Of a stretch of 64,000 bases of DNA, positions 22,832-33,000 are shown one piece after another. Under the pieces are notes generated by a model. It saw only the letters and a list, made by a program, of their open reading frames with translations, did not search any database and had not been told where the DNA came from. Position 1 is the first letter of the stretch. Each line of letters starts with the position of its first letter. The stretch covers positions 1-64,000 of the forward strand of contig JACPOA010000059.1 in NCBI GenBank assembly GCA_016185205.1, written 5' to 3'. This DNA comes from Hyphomicrobiales bacterium. GTDB taxonomy: Bacteria > Pseudomonadota > Alphaproteobacteria > Rhizobiales > Xanthobacteraceae. Made by a program: the position numbers and the translations under genes.

Positions 22832-25432
22832 ATGGTTGCGACGATCGCGGCGGGTACTACAGCGCAATATTATAGCAAGCAATCGGAATATTATCTTGGC
22901 GGCGGTGAGCCGGCGGGCCGTTGGATTTCGGCAACGAATAACTTCGGCGTCACCCACGGCGCAAGCGTCAATAATACGCTGTTTGAGCGTCTTCATGCTG
23001 GCGTTGACGAAGACGGACAGCCGCTGCTGACCAATTCCGGCGACGTCGCCAAGCGGGTTGCTGGTATCGACCTGACATTGTCAGCGCCAAAATCCGTCTC
23101 CGTCGCGTTTGCTCTTGCCGATGACAAGACCCGCTACGCCATTGAAGCGGCGCAGAAGTCTGCTTGCGAAGCCACGGTTGCATTCCTCGACAAGCACACG
23201 ACCTATTGTCGCTTCGGCAAGAACGGCCTCCGCTTGGAACGCGCGTCGCTCACGGTCGCGGCATTCCAGCATGGCGAGGCCCGTCCCGTCGCCCACGACG
23301 ACGGCCAAGTGTTTGCCGATCCAAATTTACACACTCACAACGTGATTCTGAATTTCGCAGTACGCGCCGACGGTACTATCGGTGCGCTCGACGCCCGGCA
23401 CCTGTTTGCGAACAAAATGGCCGCAGGTGCCACCTATCATCTGGCGCTCGCCTCCGAACTGCAGCGGCTCGGCTTCGAGATCGGGGAAATCGGCAAAAAC
23501 GGCATCTTTGAAATCGCCGGCGTTCCGCGCGACCTGCGCGAGTATTTCTCGGCGCGGCGGCGCGAGGTCGAGGAGGCGATTGCCCAGGAAGGACTGACGA
23601 CTGCCGAGGCGCCCAAGCTTGCGGCGGCCATCGCGCTTGGCACCAGAACATCGAAGCAGGAGAACGGGCCGGAAGATCGGTTCGGGCTCTGGGCCAAAGA
23701 GGCGACGCGTTTTGTCGAAGTCGAGCACTTTGTTGCTGCGCTTCAGACTTTCCGAGAGCCTGACCCGATCGAGCGGGAAAAGACCATCGCGGAACGCGTC
23801 GCGGCGGTCCCGGCGCAACTGGTTGAACATGAGAGCGTATTCGAGAAGCGCCACCTGTATGCCGCGGTGGCGACGGCGCTCGTCGGAACGGGCGCGAGCG
23901 CGAAGCGGATCGATGTCGAGGCCGAACGGCTCGTCGACACCGGCGCCATCATCGCACTTGGTCGGGATGCTCTTGAGCAGCCGGTGTATTCGACCGCGGC
24001 GCAAATCGCCATCGAGCGGGACCTCGTCGCCCTCTCGGAGCGGCTGCGTGACGAGCGACGTTCGGCGCCGGATGCCGAACGCGTCCTGCAGCTATGCCGC
24101 GCGCACGGCCTCACGCACGAACAGACGCACGCTGCCCAGGCGGCGACTACCGCTGCCGCGATTGCGATCGTCGAAGGGGCGGCAGGTGTCGGTAAGACCA
24201 CCATGTTGGCGTCCGTGGTAGCGGCCTATCGCGATGCCGGCATGCGGGTGCGCGGCACTGCGACGGCTTGGAAGATCGCCACCCAACTCCACGAACTCGG
24301 CATTGAGGCCAAAGCCACCGATGCGTGGCTCGCCCAGGCTCGTCACGGCGGCGATTTCCTTGACCAAAACACGGTTTTGGTCGTTGACGAGGCTGGCCTG
24401 CTCTCGTCGCGACAAATGCATGCCTTGCTCTCGCAAGCAGAACGTTGCGGCGCCAAGGTTGTTCTGGTCGGCGATTTGCGCCAATTGCAGGCGGTCGGTG
24501 CCGGCGCCGGCCTTAGCATCGTTGCCAGTTTTACCGACCCCGCCCGTGTCGATACCATCGTGCGCCAACGCGACGTTTGGGCGCGCGAGGCTATTACGAA
24601 TTTTGCCAAGGGCCGCGCCGCCGACGGTCTTAAGGCCTTTGCCGATCATGGGCTCCTGACGCTCCAAACCGGCGAAAAAGCCGCCATCAAGCGTCTGGTC
24701 GATGGCTGGGCGGAAACGCAAAAGACCTCTTCCAAGACATCGACCCTTCTCATCGCCAAGACCAATGCCCAGGTCCGGGCGCTGAATGATGAAGTCCGCG
24801 CACGGTTGAAACAGGCCGGTCAGATTCGCGGCCCCGAAATCGCCGTCGCCGCCGTCACGCCGTCGGGGCATGGACAGACGCTGCAATTCGCGCGGGGTGA
24901 CCAGATCCGGTTTCTGGTTCGCCAGGATCGCCTTGGCGTAATTAACGGGACCACCGGCACCGTCACGAAGATCAATCGTCGTAATGCTGACAATCCGCTC
25001 ATCACTGTCACCATCGACGGGCGGGTCGCCGCCTTCAGGCCCTCCGACATTGCCGACGAACATGGTCGCGCGCGGCTCGGCCATGCCTACGCCACCACAA
25101 TCTATGGCTGCCAAGGCCTGACGACGGATCGAGCTTTTGTCCTGCTCGATCCCTCGATGAACCGTCACGACATTTATGTCTCGTCGAGTCGCGCCAGGGA
25201 CAGGTCTGAGCTGTGTGCCGACAGCCGCGCTCTCGATGCGCGTATCCGTTTGGATTTGCCGTTGTCGCAACGGCGGATCGCGGCCATTGATGTGGACACG
25301 CGCTTGGCCTGGCTCGCCGGCCGACTGGGGCGCGTGCATGTCAAAACCTGCACCCTCGATCCCACCCTTGATCTTGCGACGCGATCTCGCACGCCTGACC
25401 GCGACCGGTCGCCGGGGTACGACCGTGGCTGA
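22832..25432 (+). CDS. MobF-family conjugative relaxase-helicase (TrwC/TraA-like)
   Basis: An 866-aa protein from ATG 22832 (GGAGGT at 22822-22827). The relaxase part has the catalytic tyrosines near the start (QYYSKQSEYY, residues 12-21), GIDLTLSAPKSVSVAFALAD and the metal-binding three-His motif DPNLHTHNVILN near 163-174. The helicase part has Walker A GAAGVGKTT near 449, LVVDEAGLLSS (motif II) near 516, and motif VI ASRARD near the end. TrwC proteins are usually 960-1000 aa; this one is somewhat shorter. It nicks oriT and unwinds DNA for transfer through the TraG-like coupling protein. The next gene starts inside its end. Confidence 0.93.
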   Translation: MVATIAAGTTAQYYSKQSEYYLGGGEPAGRWISATNNFGVTHGASVNNTLFERLHAGVDEDGQPLLTNSGDVAKRVAGIDLTLSAPKSVSVAFALADDKTRYAIEAAQKSACEATVAFLDKHTTYCRFGKNGLRLERASLTVAAFQHGEARPVAHDDGQVFADPNLHTHNVILNFAVRADGTIGALDARHLFANKMAAGATYHLALASELQRLGFEIGEIGKNGIFEIAGVPRDLREYFSARRREVEEAIAQEGLTTAEAPKLAAAIALGTRTSKQENGPEDRFGLWAKEATRFVEVEHFVAALQTFREPDPIEREKTIAERVAAVPAQLVEHESVFEKRHLYAAVATALVGTGASAKRIDVEAERLVDTGAIIALGRDALEQPVYSTAAQIAIERDLVALSERLRDERRSAPDAERVLQLCRAHGLTHEQTHAAQAATTAAAIAIVEGAAGVGKTTMLASVVAAYRDAGMRVRGTATAWKIATQLHELGIEAKATDAWLAQARHGGDFLDQNTVLVVDEAGLLSSRQMHALLSQAERCGAKVVLVGDLRQLQAVGAGAGLSIVASFTDPARVDTIVRQRDVWAREAITNFAKGRAADGLKAFADHGLLTLQTGEKAAIKRLVDGWAETQKTSSKTSTLLIAKTNAQVRALNDEVRARLKQAGQIRGPEIAVAAVTPSGHGQTLQFARGDQIRFLVRQDRLGVINGTTGTVTKINRRNADNPLITVTIDGRVAAFRPSDIADEHGRARLGHAYATTIYGCQGLTTDRAFVLLDPSMNRHDIYVSSSRARDRSELCADSRALDARIRLDLPLSQRRIAAIDVDTRLAWLAGRLGRVHVKTCTLDPTLDLATRSRTPDRDRSPGYDRG

Positions 25433-25763
25433 CGCTCGTCGAAATAAACGAATGTGGCCATCGTCGACGACGAATAACTCGGTGTTGTCGTCCGGCCGGT
25501 CGATCTGCGCCCGGTATCCCGATCGATGGCCGGCAGAAATGCGCGCGGATGTGGTCGCCGCTCTTTTCGACTTTGAGACGACCGGGCAATTGTGGAAGGC
25601 TATCGCGCGCGATGAAGCCCCTCGTCCGACTGCTTTCAGAACCCGCAATGCCCGGCGTGAGCCGGTGTGGGCGCTCGAAATTTGCCGCGCCTTTGTTGCT
25701 CGCCGGCATGACATCAAGAACAATGGCGTTCCGGACGCTGAGGACATCAGGAGTCTGTTATGA
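25425..25763 (+). CDS. Small protein between relaxase and integrase, excisionase-like
   Basis: A 112-aa protein starting with GTG 25425, which overlaps the relaxase stop by 8 bases; its own stop overlaps the integrase ATG (ATGA). The middle MRADVVAALFDFETTGQLWKAIARDEAPRPTAFRTRNARREPVW has the plan of a small winged-helix/AlpA-like DNA-binding domain of excisionase type (helix, turn, helix, basic wing). Neighbouring the integrase in one operon, it is a reasonable recombination directionality factor. No database name is claimed; the function is inference. Confidence 0.6.
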   Translation: MADARRNKRMWPSSTTNNSVLSSGRSICARYPDRWPAEMRADVVAALFDFETTGQLWKAIARDEAPRPTAFRTRNARREPVWALEICRAFVARRHDIKNNGVPDAEDIRSLL

Positions 25764-27046
25764 AAAACAAAACCGTGCTGCCGCTGCCCCGCTACACCCG
25801 CCGAAAGTGGCTTAAAGGCGCTCAGACTTGGGGTTACTTTTTCGAGCCGCCGACCTGGGCGCGCCATCCGTCCGAGGAGCGGGGCCCCTGCCCGGTCGGC
25901 GCCGAGGAGCTTGGGACCGATTATGGGGCGGCGGTGCGGCGTGTCGAAGGGGTGCTGCTACCGGCCCTGGATACTTGGCGCACAGGTGGCGCCACCGATC
26001 CCATAAGGGGCGCTGCCCCTTTCGGTACACTCGATTGGGGATTAGCAATCTACCGGGGTACCGACAAGTTTCGCAGGCTCAAGAAAAGCGTTCGGGCGTT
26101 GCACGAACGGGGTTTCGATCTGGTCGGTTCTTACGGCCTTAAGGACGGCCGCCGGCTCGGTTCTGTGCGTCTTTCGGCGATCGATACGGGCGTAGTCGAT
26201 CCGCTTTACGAAAAGCTCCTGCGCGTGCCCGTAAAGGACAAGGACGGCAAGCCGGTTCTGGATACCCGTGGTCAGCCGGTCATGCGGGAGCGCCGCACGA
26301 CGGTCAACCACGCCATGAAATCCTGCCGCCGCGCCTGGAATGTGGCCCGGCGGCTGCACCCGAAGGACGTGCCGCCGGAAAATCCGTTTGCCCGTATGGG
26401 GCTGGTAGAGTCGGCCGGCGTGGTCCCCGAGGCAGACTACGGGGAATTGCTCGAAGCGGTGGCGGCGGCTGACGGTTTGGGTGTGGCATCGCTCGGCACC
26501 GCCCTGATGGTCACCTTTGAGTGGTTGCAGCGGCAGGAGCATATTTTCAACGCCTTCGAACTCGACCACTACCGGCCGAAGGACCGGCCGAATGAGGTGC
26601 TGATTGTGCACCCCAAGAACGGCGAAGCGGTCTGGATCCCGCTGTTCGACAAGGGCTTGCCCCTCTTCCCCGAATTGATGGGCCGCATGGACGCAATGAA
26701 GCGCGACCGCGTGGGTAGTCTGTTCTTCATACGCGACTGGCGCGACCCGATCGCCAAGGTCCCCGTACCTTGGGCCACGGCCCTCGGCGCCCTCGATTTC
26801 GTGAAGAAGAAAACCAAGGAAGTCATCCGGGCCGCCGGCCTGCGCGATGAGTTGAGCTTCACGTCTTTCCGCCATGGCGGCCTGACCGAGCTTGGCGATG
26901 CCGATTTGACCGACACTCAGATCCGCGCATTGAGCCGTCAAAAATCATCGAAGGTCCTGCCCCGCTACATCAAGCGCACGCGCCGTCAGATCGTCGCCGG
27001 GACCGTGAAGCGGCGGGCGCTTCGTAAGGGCGACGACGCTGGCTGA
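25760..27046 (+). CDS. Tyrosine recombinase (integrase) of the mobilizable element
   Basis: A 428-aa integrase. The catalytic half carries an Arg box in place of the usual TGLR (FEWLQRQEHIFNAFELDH), then SFTSFRHGGLTELGDADLT (His-box, with the second Arg at FRHGG), and the end with the tyrosine LPRYIKRTRR. The N-terminal 180 aa are the arm and core DNA-binding parts. The stop at 27046 is 95 bp from the tRNA-Arg fragment (27141-27186), the expected place for the integrase of an element inserted there. Expression is coupled to the small gene before it. Confidence 0.85.
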   Translation: MKNKTVLPLPRYTRRKWLKGAQTWGYFFEPPTWARHPSEERGPCPVGAEELGTDYGAAVRRVEGVLLPALDTWRTGGATDPIRGAAPFGTLDWGLAIYRGTDKFRRLKKSVRALHERGFDLVGSYGLKDGRRLGSVRLSAIDTGVVDPLYEKLLRVPVKDKDGKPVLDTRGQPVMRERRTTVNHAMKSCRRAWNVARRLHPKDVPPENPFARMGLVESAGVVPEADYGELLEAVAAADGLGVASLGTALMVTFEWLQRQEHIFNAFELDHYRPKDRPNEVLIVHPKNGEAVWIPLFDKGLPLFPELMGRMDAMKRDRVGSLFFIRDWRDPIAKVPVPWATALGALDFVKKKTKEVIRAAGLRDELSFTSFRHGGLTELGDADLTDTQIRALSRQKSSKVLPRYIKRTRRQIVAGTVKRRALRKGDDAG

Positions 27047-27140
27047 TCATTCCGACCGAAGGAAATTCGCCAATGGTTTCAAGACGGGTACAAAGCGCGA
27101 ATTGTCGGAATGAGCCTTGAAAATGCTCGCAGAACCTTCG

Positions 27141-27186
27141 CCTTCTAAGCTGAGGGTCGCTGGTTCGAATCCAGCCGGGGTCGCCA
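27141..27186 (+). repeat. tRNA-Arg(TCT) 3' fragment = attachment site
   Basis: The 46 bases CCTTCTAAGC ... GGTTCGAATCC ... GGGGTCGCCA read as the anticodon loop (CTTCTAA, anticodon TCT), variable region, T-arm (GCTGG-TTCGAAT-CCAGC), acceptor strand and CCA of a tRNA. The 5' half (acceptor strand, D-arm, anticodon 5' stem) is absent, so it is the copied 3' end used by integrases. It sits between the integrase genes of the two elements. Confidence 0.82.
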
Positions 27187-27226
27187 TTCGCAAATATGTC
27201 GCGTTTGTTTTCAATGGCTTAAGCAC

Positions 27227-27257
27227 GGTTAGCCACCATATCGCAAAAAGTTAGCCA
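27227..27257. repeat. Two GTTAGCCA arm-like sites by the left end
   Basis: GGTTAGCCA (27227-27235) and AGTTAGCCA (27249-27257). The same 8-mer or its complement occurs again at 37291-37299, 37351-37359 and 37446-37453 next to the other end of the second element, a pattern expected of integrase arm-binding sites. Confidence 0.5.
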
Positions 27258-28340
27258 TTAGGCCGTTTCCGTTTTGATCGTCGCTGCCATCAGCTTCGCC
27301 ATCGCGGAGTCGGCTTGCCGTTCCTGTTCAACCTCGTCGAGATATTCTTGCAATTGCTGCAGCGAGCTATGACCGCCGACCTGCATCATCTCCGAGCCGG
27401 TGCAGCCAGAATGCGCCAGCGCCCTCAATGCGGCTTTGCGCAGCCCGTGGGCGCGATAATTCCTCACCTTGCCGTCATCGCATAGGACCGGCTTCAATCC
27501 GGCCGCTCTGCACCAATCAGCAAACTTGTTGCCGAAAGCAGCCGCCGATGCGAAAGGCCTGCCGTAGTCGTTTGTAAGGAAGTTCAGAACACCCTTAGAT
27601 TCCGGCATGACGTCGAGCGCGGCCTGGAATTGCGGAATGATCTTGACCTTGAGCATTTTTCCGGTCGTGCGCAGCGTCTTATGCGGACGCCAGCATAATC
27701 GCCCCTCGGTTATATGTTGGCGGCCGAGCGCGTGCGCGTCGTGGCGGCGCGCGGCGATGTTGAGCAAAAGTTCAAGCGCAAGCCGCGCAACCGTGCCGAG
27801 CTTGTGGTGTTCTCGATACTGCGCAACTTGAGGCTCTAGCCATGTCATGTGGCCTTTGCTCTTTGGACCCTTGACGGCCTTCAAGCCTTGGCTCGGATCA
27901 TCGGCGCGCACGCCCTGCATGATTGCGAACGTCATCAGACCACGAAATGTTTTGAGCCAATTTTTTTGAGCGTTGCGCGTTTTGCCTTCCAGTATCTTGA
28001 TGACGTGCTGGCGCTGTAAAACGGCTGCGCGCTTGTCGCCGTGCTCTAACCTAAAGCGTTCAAGGATCGGGCGGCGCATGTTCTGTGTCGCCGTGGCGAG
28101 GCTTTCGGTAAAAGATTTGTGTTTGTAATAGGCGGCAATCAACGCGTCGATTGATCCGGGAGCACCATGCAAGCGAACCGGCGCTGTGTGACCCGCCATC
28201 GCAGCTTCATAAGCAGCCATAAAATCCGGCGACCAGGGCAGCCCAGGCAGCGCGACATTTTTCGCGCCGTCGCGCCGAAAGTAATATCTCGGCTTGCCGT
28301 GGCGATCGACGTAGCCGTGAACGAATTTCGGCTTTTTCAT
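27258..28340 (-). CDS. Tyrosine recombinase (integrase) of the second element
   Basis: A 360-aa phage-type integrase. The N-terminal 60 aa contain the arm-binding fold (HGYVDRHGKPRYYFRR); the catalytic part has LLLNIAARRHDAHALGRQHI with the first Arg, RAHGLRKAALRALAHSG (His-x-x-Arg), QVGGHSSLQQLQEYL with GH and the final tyrosine. It is encoded 72 bp inside the left attachment site and read towards it, the usual position. The small gene at 28337 overlaps its start. It would integrate and excise the 27187-37425 element at the tRNA-Arg 3' end. Confidence 0.87.
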   Translation of the reverse strand: MKKPKFVHGYVDRHGKPRYYFRRDGAKNVALPGLPWSPDFMAAYEAAMAGHTAPVRLHGAPGSIDALIAAYYKHKSFTESLATATQNMRRPILERFRLEHGDKRAAVLQRQHVIKILEGKTRNAQKNWLKTFRGLMTFAIMQGVRADDPSQGLKAVKGPKSKGHMTWLEPQVAQYREHHKLGTVARLALELLLNIAARRHDAHALGRQHITEGRLCWRPHKTLRTTGKMLKVKIIPQFQAALDVMPESKGVLNFLTNDYGRPFASAAAFGNKFADWCRAAGLKPVLCDDGKVRNYRAHGLRKAALRALAHSGCTGSEMMQVGGHSSLQQLQEYLDEVEQERQADSAMAKLMAATIKTETA

Positions 28341-28537
28341 TTCAGCACGCTATCCCACTCGTTATCGCTTTTCGCAGCATCGCTGATTTCGGCGCAAGAT
28401 TTGGGCTTGCCCGTCACGATGATAATTTTTCCGTCCTTGCCGATCTCCACTTGCGCGATCTCGACCCCGGCCGCAACCGCGCCTTTGACGGCGCGCGTCA
28501 CGTCATTTTGCCGGAAGGTCGAGGGTGCCCGCGACAT
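28337..28537 (-). CDS. Small conserved protein upstream of the integrase
   Basis: A 66-aa protein whose stop overlaps the integrase ATG. The core GVEIAQVEIGKDGKIIIVTGKP resembles short proteins of rhizobial integrative elements that lie just before the integrase and contain one beta-hairpin-like domain. It starts at ATG 28537, overlapping the previous stop as TAATG. An excisionase or architectural factor role is possible from the position but is not shown by sequence. Confidence 0.6.
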   Translation of the reverse strand: MSRAPSTFRQNDVTRAVKGAVAAGVEIAQVEIGKDGKIIIVTGKPKSCAEISDAAKSDNEWDSVLK

Positions 28538-29079
28538 TACACAACGCTGCTCCCTGCCGAGAGCGGCAAACTGAGAAAGGTGCGAACTCGATGATTAACA
28601 TTATTGAGATTCACGATTGCAAGCGCGGTAGCATTCCGGTCGCCGGCCAGGCCTCCAGCGATCACCTTTTGCCACGAATCGTTCGCACCCGCATTTACAA
28701 CGTCAGCAAAGCCCGCATGGCGCACGATCAAAAGGGTAAATCCCTGCGGAAATAGCTCTCCCCTTTTATGTTGTTCAATTCCGCGCAACGGGGCGGATTC
28801 TATGTCGGTGAATTGCGCGGCGTGCAGCGACGCTTCGCGTGGATCAAAACCGAGCCGTACAAGTTCAGCCGTGATCACAATCTGCAAGATGCGCCGCAAT
28901 GTGAGACGCAGCCGTTCGCGATCACCGACTTTCTTTCGCTCGCGCCTTTCCAAAAGAATTGCCGGCTGCTTACGGCTGATCCAGTTTTTTAATGTCGGCA
29001 TATCGATGCCAGCAATTTCGCAGGCCTGCGCCGATGAGAATTGCGGAACGTCCAACTGATCAATGGGGCTTGATTTCAT
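28537..29079 (-). CDS. HTH regulator of the second element (MerR-like N-terminus)
   Basis: A 180-aa protein whose first 60 residues (FSSAQACEIAGIDMPTLKNWISRKQPAILLERR) form a winged helix-turn-helix of the MerR/AlpA kind, followed by an unassigned helical region. Its start codon lies inside the first of two tandem 18-bp palindromes (29079-29096 and 29105-29122), so it probably represses its own promoter and the flanking divergent transcription. It heads the leftward integrase operon (28537, 28337, 27258). Confidence 0.7.
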   Translation of the reverse strand: MKSSPIDQLDVPQFSSAQACEIAGIDMPTLKNWISRKQPAILLERRERKKVGDRERLRLTLRRILQIVITAELVRLGFDPREASLHAAQFTDIESAPLRGIEQHKRGELFPQGFTLLIVRHAGFADVVNAGANDSWQKVIAGGLAGDRNATALAIVNLNNVNHRVRTFLSLPLSAGSSVV

Positions 29080-29122
29080 GGTGTAACATTACACCATGAA
29101 AATTTGGTGTCAACAAACACCA
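29074..29122. promoter_or_regulatory. Two tandem palindromic operators over the regulator start
   Basis: TGGTGTAACATTACACCA (29079-29096) is a perfect palindrome, extended on both sides to 28 bp (29074-29101), and TGGTGTCAACAAACACCA (29105-29122) is a matching second site. Their centres are 26 bp apart, about two and a half helical turns. The first site covers the ATG of the regulator gene, as expected of autorepression. Confidence 0.75.
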
Positions 29123-29547
29123 TCCGCCGCAGTGGATAATTCGCTTGCGAAGCATGCCTCGCCCCCTGGCGGCAACGTCCGCGCGACCTTCCCATCGCCG
29201 GCCGACAAGGGAGAACGCGTCCGAGCGTGCAATTTCGGCGGCCTAGGAATGGCACCGGTGCGAAATTCGAGGCCAGCACATACCGGAACACTAGGGCGGA
29301 TATTGATCAAACGCGCCGCTGGCCGTTAGTGGCGCTTACTCAGCATTGGGTCTCCCAGCCGCCGGCCGGCGGCGATATCCGCGCGACCTTCCCACCGCCG
29401 CCCGTTGAGAAGCGAATCGTAATTACGGGAGGGTTCGCCAAAAACGAATTTTTCGCTGCCGACAGGGGGGCGACTGCGCGCAATGCGAGCGGCGCCGGAT
29501 TTCTGAGGCAGCGCTCGCCTCGTTTTCGTATTACTAGCCGGTTCGAC
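29123..29547. other. Intergenic region with a diverged direct repeat
   Basis: About 425 bases without a convincing gene. CTGGCGGCAACGTCCGCGCGACC... (about 29166-29201) recurs in altered form at about 29359-29396 (CGGCGGCGATATCCGCGCGACC...), both followed by TTCCCA-CGCCG. Its role is unknown; it may be a control or replication segment of the element. Confidence 0.45.
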
Positions 29548-29880
29548 CTAACTAGCGATCATGCCGGCAAGCGCACGTTCGGCGCTGGCGATAATTTGCC
29601 AAGCCGGCGCACATTCAACAGCGGCAGCGCCCTCGACTGTAATCTCGTGTTCGCGCCGATAGCGAAGGAATGCGAGCGTGCCTTTAACTGTCGTTGGCTT
29701 GATCGACATTAGCCGCTCCATCGCGCGATCCATTTTATCGCACAGCGGGTCGAGCTGTTCATCGGTGGCAGTCGTGTTCTCCGCTGCACGAAGGTATTCT
29801 CGCCTGGCGGCGCGATGCGTCTCGATTGCAGCGAAAATCGGATCGTCTTGCGCGACAAATGGCAATATCCTGGCCGTCAT
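29548..29880 (-). CDS. Small conserved hypothetical protein
   Basis: A 110-aa helical protein beginning MTARILPFVAQDDPIFAAIETHRAARREYLRAA and continuing with DPLCDKMDRAMERLMSIKPTTVKGTLAFLRYRREHE. Similar short proteins are common in Bradyrhizobium phage-like islands. No activity is known. It shares a 196-bp divergent promoter region with the 1136-aa gene at 30077. Confidence 0.6.
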   Translation of the reverse strand: MTARILPFVAQDDPIFAAIETHRAARREYLRAAENTTATDEQLDPLCDKMDRAMERLMSIKPTTVKGTLAFLRYRREHEITVEGAAAVECAPAWQIIASAERALAGMIAS

Positions 29881-30076
29881 GGTGGCAAGTTCCTATATTC
29901 GAAGCCACGGCCAGGCGGAATGCCGATCAGTTTTTTGCTATTGCAGGATTCGGTCATCGGTCGCCTTGCGTGGCGGTTGATGGCAAGTGGCGGCGGGTCG
30001 TCTCACCGGCCCGCCGCTGCGCAAGATTCGCCGATTTGCGCGTTGTACGTCAAGTCGGACAATTTGAGATATTCGC

Positions 30077-33000
30077 ATGAAAGCACCGGTCAACACATTC
30101 GCACTTTCGTCGGAGCAGCAAGACACCGCAGCTTTGCTCCGGCGTTTGCTCGGCAAGGCCATAACCGACCGTTACCTTGATTTTTGCCGTCTTGCGGCGG
30201 GGGCGTTCCCCCTCATTATTTCGCGGCCGATGGCTGCGCATGCGTTGCGCGAACTGGATTCCACTCTGAGGCATGTTCTTGAAGTGCCGATGGAGGCAAA
30301 GGCTTCCAAGTCGCCGGAGGACATGGCTAGGCTGGACGAGGCTCGAAAGCAGCTTCTCGCCCTCGGATACGATGCCGATATAGTTCAACAGGCGTCGAGA
30401 TACCTCAAGCCGCGCTTCACTCATAAGGATCAAATTCGAAAAATTGTCGCTCGCCTTGGGCTTGATCCTGCTGGCGATATCGCGACCAAATGGTCTTCGC
30501 TCTCCGATAGCTTCGGCAAGGCGCATGAGCGGGCGTTTCACCGCTCCCTCGCGGTTGATGATGAATTCAGGACGCGATATCAGCAGCCATTCGACACCGT
30601 GATCCGCGCCGTTGCGAAAGCCTTAGAGGGCCGTTACGCGACGTTGATGCGCCGGGTCGAAGAAATCGCGGCAATGCCTGATCGGGCGGCAGCGGCGGCA
30701 GCATTCGCCAGCGAGATTCCCGAGGCAATGCCGCTGCAATGGCACTTCTTCAAAACTCTCACCACCGAGGACTGGCTTCCGCACTTGGCGACACAAAAGC
30801 TGCTCGGTGAACCGATGATCGAGCCGGAGGAAGCCAGCAATGGCTTCCGCAACCGGCAATGGCCTGCTGGAAATTTCTTGCAACGCCTGGCAGAAAGCCC
30901 TGATCCGACGACCCGGACGCGCGTGGCCGACACGTTGAGAGCAGTCGCTACGTCCAAACATCCTGACATCCACCAAGACGGGCTCGAAATTCTTGCTGCA
31001 CTCCCACCCGAAGAATCCGCGCCGCTTGCTGATATGGCTGTCGCATGGCTAGGGCGTGAGAGCCGCTTCGGATTCATGCAAGCGCCCGAAAAGCTTCTAA
31101 AGAAACTGGCCGCAGGCAAGCAGCGCGTCGCCGCGCTCAGCGTCGCTCGCGCTCTTTTGCAGCTTTGGAACGAGGGCGGCGAGATCGCGAGTCTCTATGG
31201 CCGTCATATGTACGAGCACCACTTGCCCTCGGCCATGAAGGCGTTGACCGAGGCGTGCGGCGAAGATGCGCTCCGGCTATTCATGGAATTGCTGGTTCAA
31301 GCGGCCGATATCAGCGGCAAGATTCAATACGATCATTACTCATCGCGTCCCGTCACCGATGACGACATGGCGAACCACGACACTTACAATGCGCTTATTA
31401 CCGCCGTGCGCCAGTCGGCTGGAATGCTGATCGCGGCAAACCCTGCGCAAATGCGCAGCGTGATCGGCATACTGACCGGGAATCCGGCCAAGATTTTCGT
31501 TCGTCTTGCATTACATGTGCTGGCGCAAAACCCGACGGCAGCGCCGGAATTGGCGGACGCTTATGTTCTCAATCCCGAGCTGATCGAGCAGACCTGGGCG
31601 CACCATGAATACGGGGAACTCGCGCGAGCATGGTTCCCGTCACTGTCGCCGGATAACCAGCGAGCAGTGCTGTCGGTGGTCGATGCGATGCCTGATAAGT
31701 ACCGTGTTGCGTGGCGCGCCCGCTTCGCGGAAAACCATAAAACACCTCCCACAGCGGAAAACGAGCGCGTGTTCTCGGCATTGACGATCAGGGATGCGCT
31801 GTGGGAATGGCGCTCAGTTCTGCCGCCGGAGCGGCAAAAGGCGCTCAATGATATCGTCGCCGAACTTGGCGATCCCGACGCATGGCGTCACCAACTCTTT
31901 CCACCCGAGGAAAGCCCGCGCAGCGGCGCGGAATTTTCGACACGGCCCATATCGGAGAACGTCGCCTTTTTGCGCTCCTGGCGACCACAGGGAGATAAGC
32001 AAACTCAGACCGTCACTGCGCTCGCCCAAGAATTGCGCACAGCGGTTGGGAACGATCCGAAGGCTTTTGCCGCTAACGCCGATCAATTTATCGGCCTGAG
32101 ACCGATCTATGTTCGGCGCGTGCTCGAAGGGCTTCAAAACGGCGCGAATAATGAGCGCGACTTTGATTGGAACAAGGTGCTGAAGCTCATTGAGTTCACC
32201 TACGGTCAACTCGGCCAAGTTATTGACCCCGCGACGTTGGCCGAAGGCGACGACAAGGACTGGATATGGGCATGCCACACAGCCGGTGAACTGCTGGCCG
32301 CTGGCCTTCGACGTGGTGCATCGGGCATCGGTTTTGAACACGCTGCCTTCGTTAGGGCGCTTGTGCGCACTGCTCTCACGACCGCGCCGAACCATCCTGA
32401 GATCGAGGACTTCGAGGATCGGTTCCGCCGTGAATCATTCTTCGGCGCGCAGGCGACTCTACGAGGCACTGCCGTCGAGCTATCCATGTTACTGATTTTC
32501 TGGCTGAGCAAGGACGCGTCAAATGCAATCGGGGCCGCGCCGCGTAATGCTCTGCAAAACCTTCCAGAAATTCGGCAAGCGCTCGAATTGCAATTAGCCG
32601 ACCGCTCGGCAGATGGTCGCGTGCCGCGCGCCATCATCGGCCGCTTTCTGGGCTGGCTTTTCTATTTCGGCGAGAATTGGCTGAAGGCGCAGACGCGATC
32701 ATTGTTCCCAAATGACAATGACAGCTTGCGACGCGCTGCTTGGCGTGCCCATCTAGGCCATGACGGAGGCCCGCTCCGCAATTTTGTGGCTGAGCTTCAT
32801 GACTGCTACGCAGCAGATATCGCGCTGCTCGGAAGCGATCAGGCCGACAAGGATTTCCGCGACTTCTATCAAGATCGCTTGGCCGACTACCTTATGGTCC
32901 TGTATCTCTGGGAAGGCCTGCCGGAAGACTTGCTTGAACAATTCTGGCGCGATGCACCGGAAGGCGTTCGGCAGCATGCGATGTGGTTTGTTGGAATTCA

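Noticed and set aside
24092-25867. A 591-codon open frame on the minus strand
   Set aside because: It is antisense to the relaxase, whose catalytic motifs are complete on the plus strand.
9272-27046. A self-transmissible conjugative element (ICE)
   Set aside because: Coupling protein and relaxase are present but no VirB/Trb-type channel genes are seen, so mobilizable is the supported term.
27100-27190. A complete tRNA-Arg gene
   Set aside because: The 5' acceptor strand, D-arm and 5' anticodon stem are missing; only the 3' end is present.
29166-29396. A strong direct repeat flanking a mobile element
   Set aside because: The two copies (29166 and 29359) are only partly similar and no element lies between them; kept as a weak repeat only.
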